In this document: positions 1-5,344 of the stretch, in pieces
How positions within the stretch are numbered: the first letter of the stretch is position 1
How the letters are laid out: the number at the start of each line of letters is the position of its first letter
Source of the DNA: Prevotellaceae bacterium UBA5903
Lineage (GTDB): Bacteria > Bacteroidota > Bacteroidia > Bacteroidales > Bacteroidaceae
Direction of reading: 5' to 3'
Assembly (NCBI GenBank): GCA_002431845.1
Contig: DJEH01000111.1
Span: forward strand, 1-5,344
DNA length: 5,344 nt
The notes under the pieces: model-generated
The model's input: only the letters and a program-made list of their open reading frames with translations
What the model was told of the DNA's origin: nothing
The model's database searches: none
Position numbers and translations under genes: made by a program

Positions 1-23
1 AATTAATTTTTAACACCTACTTA
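1..23. repeat. Truncated third copy of the TAAGTAGGTATTCAAAA inverted-repeat element
   Basis: Positions 7-23 match the right arm of the element at 2388-2461 in 15 of 17 bases (TTTTTAACACCTACTTA against TTTTGAATACCTACTTA), and an AATTA stretch precedes both. The rest of the element, including the left arm, would lie before the window start. It ends about 20 bp upstream of the MATE start codon, so it probably sits in that gene's promoter or leader. Only one arm is visible, hence moderate confidence. Confidence 0.5.
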
Positions 24-43
24 TCTTAATTATTTACCATTTT

Positions 44-1372
44 ATGCATTATTATTCGTTCAAGCAAATTGGCAATATAGCTTATCCCATACTCATAAGC
101 ACTCTCATGGAGCAACTTATTGGCACTACCGACACTGCCTATTTGGGCAGAGTGGGCGAGGTTGAATTGGGAGCTTCGGCGCTTGGTGGTATATTCTTTG
201 TAGTAGTGTTTATGTTGGGTATGGGCTTTAGTATAGGTGCACAAATACTCATGTCGCGCCGCAATGGGGAGTCCAATTTTAGGCATATTGGTGGCATCTT
301 TTATCATAGTGTGGCTTTTTTGCTCGCGCTGGCATTGTTGCTCTTTGTGTGCACACGTGCGTTCGCACCTATAATATTAGAGCATGCCATACAATCGCCC
401 CGTGTGCTTGCAGCAACCGAGAGCTATCTGCATTGGCGCATATATGGTTTCTTTTTTGCATTTATTAATTTGATGTTCCGTGGTTTTTATGTAGCCACCA
501 CGCATACACGCACGCTCACGCTCAATTCGGTGGTGATGGTGCTGAGCAATGTGGTGTTCAACTATGTGCTTATATTTGGCCATTGGGGGTGTCCTGCTTT
601 GGGCATAGCCGGAGCAGCCATAGGTAGTTGTATGGCTGAGGCTGTATCTACAGTGTTTTTTTGTGTATACACATATGGCAAGATAGATGTAAAAAAGTAT
701 GCATTAAACGTGTTTCCACATCTAAAATTTTCAGTCATACGTAGCATCTTGAATGTTAGTGTGTGGACAATGATACAAAATTTTCTTTCGCTCAGCACAT
801 GGTTTGTTTATTTTATTTGCATAGAGCATTTAGGCGAGGATGCGCTGGCTGCTACCAACATTATTCGTAATATATCGGCCTTTACCTTTATGACTGTTAT
901 AGCTTTTGCCTCTACCGCCAGCACGCTTGTGGGCAACCTTATGGGACAAGGCGAGATAGAGAGCATAAGACCGATGTTGAGACAAGTGCTGAGGCTTACT
1001 TTTGTGGCGATGTGTCCGATAGTATTGCTAATAGCATTGTTTCCCGATGCAATAATGAGCGTTTTTACAGCAGATGTTCACCTTCATAACACAGCACGCG
1101 CGGCTCTTTATGTGTTGCTTGCTTCTTATTTATTCACCATTCCTGCACAGGTATTGCTACACGCTGTGAGCGGAACTGGTAGCACGCGTGCTGCATTTTA
1201 TATGGAGCTTTTAGCGCTCAGCTTTTATTGCTTCTATGTGTTTGTGGCGATATATTATTATCGTATGTCGTTGCCATGGTGTTGGGCAAGCGAGTTTGTG
1301 TATAGTGCGGTGATATTTACCACGGCTTTGCTCTATATGAAGGGCAATAAATGGAAGGCTAAGCATATATAA
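44..1372 (+). CDS. MATE-family multidrug/organic-cation efflux transporter
   Basis: A 442-residue, strongly hydrophobic protein of normal MATE length (about 440-460 aa). About twelve membrane segments can be read, roughly at residues 12-32, 43-66, 84-105, 130-150, 158-178, 185-210, 238-260, 272-296, 315-335, 352-373, 383-405 and 411-431, in two six-helix halves. Family hallmarks are the TM1 stretch GTTDTAYLGRVG, with Asp30 at the place of the conserved TM1 acidic residue, and VSGTGSTR (375-382), which resembles the family's GaGdTR motif with Ser for Asp. Such inner-membrane proteins export drugs or cationic metabolites using Na+ or H+ gradients; the substrate cannot be read here. ATG 44 is the first ATG after an in-frame stop at 11-13, so the start is well fixed. 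The leader is AT-rich without a Shine-Dalgarno sequence. No terminator with a clear U-tract follows; the gene faces the convergent zinc-ribbon gene. Family assignment is firm, subfamily (DinF-like versus NorM-like) is not. Confidence 0.93.
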   Translation: MHYYSFKQIGNIAYPILISTLMEQLIGTTDTAYLGRVGEVELGASALGGIFFVVVFMLGMGFSIGAQILMSRRNGESNFRHIGGIFYHSVAFLLALALLLFVCTRAFAPIILEHAIQSPRVLAATESYLHWRIYGFFFAFINLMFRGFYVATTHTRTLTLNSVVMVLSNVVFNYVLIFGHWGCPALGIAGAAIGSCMAEAVSTVFFCVYTYGKIDVKKYALNVFPHLKFSVIRSILNVSVWTMIQNFLSLSTWFVYFICIEHLGEDALAATNIIRNISAFTFMTVIAFASTASTLVGNLMGQGEIESIRPMLRQVLRLTFVAMCPIVLLIALFPDAIMSVFTADVHLHNTARAALYVLLASYLFTIPAQVLLHAVSGTGSTRAAFYMELLALSFYCFYVFVAIYYYRMSLPWCWASEFVYSAVIFTTALLYMKGNKWKAKHI

Positions 1373-1406
1373 AAAAGGTTTTTTAACAATAATCTAACAA
1401 CCGATT

Positions 1407-1504
1407 TCTCCTATAATATCACTGCTCTTGAATTTTTAAATCGCTGAGAATTAAAAAAAACGAAGCATATAAATTTCGTTTGTAAATAAGCATATTATAG
1501 GAGA
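1407..1504. repeat. 98-bp nested inverted repeat downstream of the MATE gene
   Basis: Outer arms TCTCCTATAATAT (1407-1419) and ATATTATAGGAGA (1492-1504) are perfect 13-bp reverse complements separated by 72 bp. Inside lies a second pair, AAACGAA (1458-1464) and TTCGTTT (1475-1481), and an AT-rich pair TTTTTAA (1433-1439) with TTAAAAA (1451-1457). Together they would fold into one long branched structure. It begins 35 bp after the MATE stop. It could be a 3'-UTR structure, a small non-coding RNA or a miniature repeat element; no target-site duplication or T-tract is evident. Confidence 0.55.
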
Positions 1505-1569
1505 TTTTCATAAACTATTGATTATCAGCAAGTTATGTAATGCCTCCTTTAGCATGCTTTAGCTTGTTT

Positions 1570-1682
1570 TATAAGGATACGTATCCTTATACCCTAAGAA
1601 TGCGTATCCTTAGCACCTAAGGATACGTATCCTTAGGTGGTTAGAAACGTGTTATGAGCATGTAAGGATACGTATCCTTACA
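1570..1682. repeat. Array of palindromes with an 18-bp TAAGGATACGTATCCTTA core, about 23-bp period
   Basis: Three units are perfect palindromes: 1570-1591 (22 bp), 1614-1639 (26 bp) and 1661-1682 (22 bp). A fourth at 1594-1613 has two mismatches between arms. The 18-bp cores start at 1572, 1595, 1618 and 1663, giving spacings of 23, 23 and 45. A degenerate unit at 1640-1657 (9 of 18 core matches) would fill the gap and restore a near-constant period. Outside the common core the flanks differ between units but remain self-complementary (TA/TA, CACC/GGTG, TG/CA). The array lies between convergent genes. It may be binding sites for a dimeric protein or a REP-like dispersed repeat; I do not recognise a named family. 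Confidence 0.85.
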
Positions 1683-1768
1683 GTGTATGATAAGTTTGAT
1701 GTGGATGATTGTAGACGAAATATGTACAGTTAGCCCCGCTTTTATCCTTTTTTAACCTACTTTTTGCG

Positions 1769-1799
1769 CTATTTTTAGAGTGTAGAATGTCAAAAATAG
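1769..1799. other. Hairpin CTATTTTT / AAAAATAG
   Basis: An 8-bp perfect stem (1769-1776 with 1792-1799) around a 15-nt loop, extendable by one G-T pair. It lies between convergent genes and is AT-rich, so it would be a weak terminator at best. Its role is not readable. Confidence 0.35.
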
Positions 1800-1815
1800 T
1801 TACCATTTTGAGGTG

Positions 1816-1837
1816 CACTTACATGAAGTTGTAAGTG
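1816..1837. other. Hairpin CACTTACA / TGTAAGTG between convergent genes
   Basis: An 8-bp perfect stem (1816-1823 with 1830-1837) encloses the 6-nt loop TGAAGT; one G-T and one A-T pair extend it to ten. It lies about 95 bp past the stop of the zinc-ribbon gene, where a terminator for that minus-strand transcript would be expected, but no T-tract follows on the minus strand. It may be a 3'-end processing or stability structure. Confidence 0.4.
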
Positions 1838-1931
1838 TAGCAAGTGCGAATATGTGTTAAAATAAAAAGTGTGGCAATTCTTGCAAAAGTAGATAAACGA
1901 GTGGGGCAGGACGGTACAAAAGAGGGCGACA

Positions 1932-2168
1932 TTAATCTATGCCGTCTTCTTCTTTTTGCTGCCAAAGGGTGATGTAGTCGAATTTGGTAGCATTTTCGGG
2001 ATAAGTGTGTAGGCTGCCACACATAGGGCAACGTACAGGTTCAATTAGTGAGTTCTTGCCAGAGGAATATTGTATAGCTATGCCACGAAAATGATGTTGG
2101 CATTCATCGCATATAAAGTTAGTGTAACCGTTTATCATGGTATATTGCTTATTGATAGATAATAACAC
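1932..2168 (-). CDS. Small zinc-ribbon-like protein of unknown function
   Basis: A 78-aa hydrophilic protein that I do not recognise as a named family. It has two Cys pairs, C20-DE-C23 and C47-PM-C50 followed by Gly-Ser, 23 residues apart; this is the usual layout of a four-cysteine zinc ribbon. Phe and Tyr residues follow the first pair, and the C-terminus is acidic (KEEDGID). There is no signal peptide or membrane segment, so it is probably cytoplasmic and could bind nucleic acid or protein; that is inference. Two starts are possible: ATG at 2168, or the internal Met11 at 2138, which begins just before the conserved-looking part and gives a more normal leader from the promoter at 2185-2217. 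It is separated from pflB by a terminator and so is probably transcribed alone. The Cys pairs and matching promoter support it as a real gene. Confidence 0.75.
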   Translation of the reverse strand: MLLSINKQYTMINGYTNFICDECQHHFRGIAIQYSSGKNSLIEPVRCPMCGSLHTYPENATKFDYITLWQQKEEDGID

Positions 2169-2184
2169 ATTATATAATACTTAG

Positions 2185-2217
2185 CAAATATAGTGATAAA
2201 TTGGCAAGTCTACCAAA
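2185..2217 (-). promoter_or_regulatory. Bacteroidota-type promoter for the zinc-ribbon gene
   Basis: On the minus strand there is TTTG (2214-2217), then 21 bp, then TATATTTG (2185-2192). This matches the Bacteroidota -33 TTTG and -7 TAnnTTTG consensus with near-ideal spacing. Transcription would start near 2178, leaving about 10 nt to the first ATG or about 40 nt to the Met11 start. Confidence 0.6.
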
Positions 2218-2318
2218 CATTTGTACCATTATTTGCAACTTATGGCACACTTTTATATTATTTATGGCATTTAGGCCATCATTAGTGACCAAATAGAGAA
2301 AGTATGTTGTCCGTAAAA

Positions 2319-2326
2319 CAAAGGTA
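2319..2326 (-). promoter_or_regulatory. Second candidate -7 box (TACCTTTG) just after the pflB terminator
   Basis: The minus strand reads TACCTTTG, the same octamer as the pflB -7 box, beginning 17 bp past the terminator stem. No good -33 TTTG is found at the expected distance; the nearest is only 13 bp away. If used, it would give the zinc-ribbon gene a leader of about 145 nt or drive a short RNA. Confidence 0.3.
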
Positions 2327-2342
2327 TACATTATGTAAACAA

Positions 2343-2377
2343 AACACAGCCGCATTCATTGCAAATGCGGCTGTGTT
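2343..2377 (-). terminator. Intrinsic terminator of pflB
   Basis: A perfect 14-bp stem, AACACAGCCGCATT (2343-2356) with AATGCGGCTGTGTT (2364-2377), encloses a 7-nt loop and has a GC-rich middle. Read on the minus strand it runs into TTTTGTTT, a U-rich tract. It lies 112 nt beyond the pflB stop. On the plus strand no T-run follows, so it acts mainly on the pflB transcript. Confidence 0.85.
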
Positions 2378-2387
2378 ATAGTAAATG

Positions 2388-2461
2388 TTAAGCAGGTGTT
2401 CAAAATTCATATCAATTAATGTAGGACATGATTGTATAAATTATTTTGAATACCTACTTAA
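2388..2461. repeat. 74-bp inverted-repeat element (copy A) in the pflB 3'-UTR
   Basis: Terminal arms TAAGCAGGTGTTCAAAA (2389-2405) and TTTTGAATACCTACTTA (2444-2460) are reverse complements in 15 of 17 positions, with one more T/A pair outside (2388, 2461). The 38-bp interior is AT-rich and has no coding potential. The arms recur at 5034-5124 and at the left edge of the window, and the 14-mer AAATTCATATCAAT (2403-2416) recurs at 5092-5105. The size and terminal inverted repeats fit a REP- or MITE-like dispersed element; no transposase is present and no clear target duplication is seen. It lies between the pflB stop and its terminator, so it is transcribed. Confidence 0.75.
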
Positions 2462-2489
2462 TGACTATAAAAGTCAAATATAAGCGTAA

Positions 2490-4706
<2,217 letters not shown>

Positions 4707-4856
4707 TTTGTTTTGAGAATTTAGGGTTTAAGGAAGTCTTTTAAACAGATAAATGCTCTGCCTGCTCAGCAATGGTGTTGATGCACCCTTTGTTGAGGCT
4801 AAAAACAATCTAAAAGTTCAAAAGCGTGAATTCTAATGTTGAGTTGAAGTGAATAA

Positions 4857-4875
4857 AAGCTTATTAAGTAAGCTT
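4857..4875 (-). promoter_or_regulatory. Hairpin near the 5' end of the pflB leader
   Basis: AAGCTTA (4857-4863) and TAAGCTT (4869-4875) form a perfect 7-bp stem around a 5-nt loop. It lies about 20 nt after the predicted transcription start, so it would be near the 5' end of the pflB mRNA. It might protect the message or act as an operator; which cannot be read from sequence. Confidence 0.4.
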
Positions 4876-4900
4876 GCCCTTGTGTTTTTTGATTATGGCA

Positions 4901-4908
4901 CAAAGGTA
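4901..4908 (-). promoter_or_regulatory. -7 box of the pflB promoter (TACCTTTG)
   Basis: The minus strand reads TACCTTTG, an exact TAnnTTTG match and the only one found between the pflB start and 5000. A TTTG lies upstream at 4921-4924 but only 12 bp away, shorter than the usual roughly 20 bp, so the -33 element is weak or absent. That fits dependence on an activator, as expected for an anaerobically induced gene, but no named operator is recognised. Transcription from here gives a leader of about 190 nt. Confidence 0.55.
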
Positions 4909-5033
4909 CGATAAAATGTGCAAAAAGAGCCCTTTATCTTGCCATTTTATTAACTCTTATGTAACAATTTTTGATTTTAAAGAAATAGAATTTATAATTG
5001 CTATCACTACATGTCGTTTTGTTGTGTAATGGG

Positions 5034-5124
5034 TAAGTAGGTATTCAAAGTTAATTGACGTGCCTTTGCACATAGTTCTGCTCATAGGCACAAATTCATA
5101 TCAATAATTTTGAGCACTTACTTA
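5034..5124. repeat. Inverted-repeat element (copy B) between divergent promoters
   Basis: The left arm TAAGTAGGTATTCAAAG (5034-5050) matches the outer sequence of copy A closely; the right arm TTTTGAGCACTTACTTA (5108-5124) is complementary to it in 13 of 17 positions. Inside, GTGCCT (5060-5065) and AGGCAC (5086-5091) form a second stem, so the whole would make a nested fold. The 14-mer AAATTCATATCAAT (5092-5105) is shared with copy A but lies beside the opposite arm. There is no coding potential. It sits about 125 bp upstream of the pflB -7 box and about 100 bp upstream of the box at 5227. Confidence 0.7.
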
Positions 5125-5226
5125 AGACGGCAACTAAATATGCCCCAAACCTTTGCAAAGTGATCAAATCTGTGAACAAAGCACATTAATTGTGGTTAAA
5201 TTCAAGGGTTTACAAAATAATATATT

Positions 5227-5234
5227 TATTTTTG
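5227..5234 (+). promoter_or_regulatory. -7 box for the rightward gene at the window edge (TATTTTTG)
   Basis: TATTTTTG is an exact TAnnTTTG match, 80 bp before the ATG at 5315, in the correct direction. A GTTTA stretch near 5208-5212 is the best but imperfect -33 candidate. The resulting leader would be about 75 nt and contains the palindrome at 5285-5296. Confidence 0.5.
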
Positions 5235-5284
5235 CACTTTGGAATAAAATGCAACGACAAATAATCATTAATCAATAAACAAAC

Positions 5285-5296
5285 GGCTATATAGCC
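5285..5296. promoter_or_regulatory. 12-bp perfect palindrome GGCTATATAGCC in the leader
   Basis: This perfect palindrome lies 18 bp upstream of the ATG at 5315, inside the predicted leader. It could be an operator half-pair or a small GGC/GCC hairpin affecting translation; a single short palindrome in AT-rich DNA may also be chance. Confidence 0.3.
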
Positions 5297-5314
5297 AAAA
5301 CAGCGTAATTCTCA

Positions 5315-5344
5315 ATGAAACAGTACAACTTGGTGAACAACATC
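5315..5344 (+). CDS. Start of a gene cut by the window edge, probably a DUF2723 membrane protein
   Basis: Only ten codons are visible, MKQYNLVNNI, starting with the ATG at 5315. This is very like the N-terminus of the large Bacteroidota DUF2723 proteins (about 1000 aa, multi-spanning, proposed glycosyltransferase-like), which commonly begin with an M-K-x-Y-x-L-x-N-N motif before the first membrane helix. The match is from memory of the family and is short, so the family call is tentative. A -7 box 80 bp upstream and the A-rich, Shine-Dalgarno-free leader support it as a true start. It is divergent from pflB and does not share its promoter. Confidence 0.5.
   Translation, partial: MKQYNLVNNI

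Larger units (their letters stand above)
1373..1931. other. Gene-free 559-bp region between convergent genes
   Basis: No convincing coding sequence is present on either strand. The stretch separates the MATE gene (+) from the zinc-ribbon gene (-), so both transcripts run into it. It holds, in order, a weak A6-GG-T6 fold directly at the MATE stop (1371-1384), the nested inverted repeat at 1407-1504, the palindrome array at 1570-1682 and two hairpins at 1769-1799 and 1816-1837. The part from about 1838 to 1931 shows nothing I can name. Confidence 0.7.
2169..2489. other. Intergenic region between pflB and the zinc-ribbon gene
   Basis: A 321-bp stretch without a gene. In minus-strand transcription order it contains the repeat copy A, the pflB terminator, an orphan TACCTTTG box and the zinc-ribbon promoter. 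A small GGC-centred hairpin (ATGGC 2264-2268, GCCAT 2275-2279) is the only other structure noticed. Confidence 0.7.
4707..5314. other. Divergent intergenic region between pflB and the next gene
   Basis: A 608-bp gene-free stretch. From left to right it holds the pflB leader (about 4707-4895), the pflB -7 box (4901-4908), an AT-rich spacer, the repeat copy B (5034-5124), a 10-bp palindrome CTTTGCAAAG (5151-5160) and the promoter and leader of the rightward gene. The leader of pflB contains a more GC-rich patch around 4755-4800 with a small GGTG/CACC hairpin (4774-4787). Confidence 0.7.

Noticed and set aside
1570..1682. Reading the repeated palindromes as a CRISPR array
   Set aside because: Spacers would be only about 5 bp and there are no cas genes; a 23-bp tandem of palindromes is not a CRISPR layout.
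1748..1837. Possible degenerate further copies of the TAAGTAGGTATTCAAAA element (TTTTTTAACCTACTT near 1748, TTTTGAGGTGCACTTACA near 1806)
   Set aside because: Both resemble the right arm only, in the same orientation, with gaps needed and no opposing arm; chance in AT-rich DNA is plausible.
1819..2031. 70-aa open frame on the minus strand
   Set aside because: It overlaps the zinc-ribbon gene in another frame, and its Arg/His-rich composition is typical of a shadow frame.
2170..2355. 61-aa open frame on the minus strand ending directly before the zinc-ribbon start
   Set aside because: Its start codon lies inside the stem of the pflB terminator and the frame crosses two candidate promoters; composition is not protein-like.
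5171..5185. TGTG-N7-CACA as a CRP/FNR- or Rex-like operator
   Set aside because: Spacing is one base short of the usual eight and the inner positions are not symmetric; it is also 270 bp from the pflB promoter.

Overview
The window looks like a piece of a Bacteroidota chromosome, most likely Prevotella or a close relative. This rests on three things: promoter-like boxes matching the Bacteroidota TTTG / TAnnTTTG pattern, start codons in A-rich leaders without Shine-Dalgarno sequences, and the family mix. The family mix is a MATE exporter, a canonical pyruvate formate-lyase, and the first ten codons of what resembles a DUF2723 membrane protein. The genus is an inference.

Layout from left to right. 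A MATE-family multidrug/organic-cation exporter (44-1372, +) is followed by a 559-bp gene-free stretch (1373-1931) lying between convergent genes. That stretch holds a 98-bp nested inverted repeat, an array of palindromes with a TAAGGATACGTATCCTTA core repeating about every 23 bp, and two further hairpins. Next comes a 78-aa zinc-ribbon-like protein of unknown function (1932-2168, -) with its own promoter candidates. A strong intrinsic terminator (2343-2377) and a 74-bp inverted-repeat element (2388-2461) follow. Then comes pflB, pyruvate formate-lyase (2490-4706, -), with a roughly 190-nt leader and a TACCTTTG -7 box at 4901-4908. The divergent intergenic region (4707-5314) contains a second, 92-bp copy of the inverted-repeat element and the promoter of the gene that starts at 5315 and leaves the window. 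A third copy is cut by the left edge (about 1-23).

The genes do not form an obvious pathway together. pflB is the only central-metabolism gene: it converts pyruvate and CoA to acetyl-CoA and formate under anaerobic conditions. It appears monocistronic, and its activating enzyme gene pflA is not adjacent. The exporter, the zinc-ribbon protein and the partial membrane-protein gene each seem to be independent units.

I found no new multi-gene system. The unusual content is non-coding: two unrelated families of palindromic repeats that occupy the intergenic regions and partly lie inside predicted transcripts.
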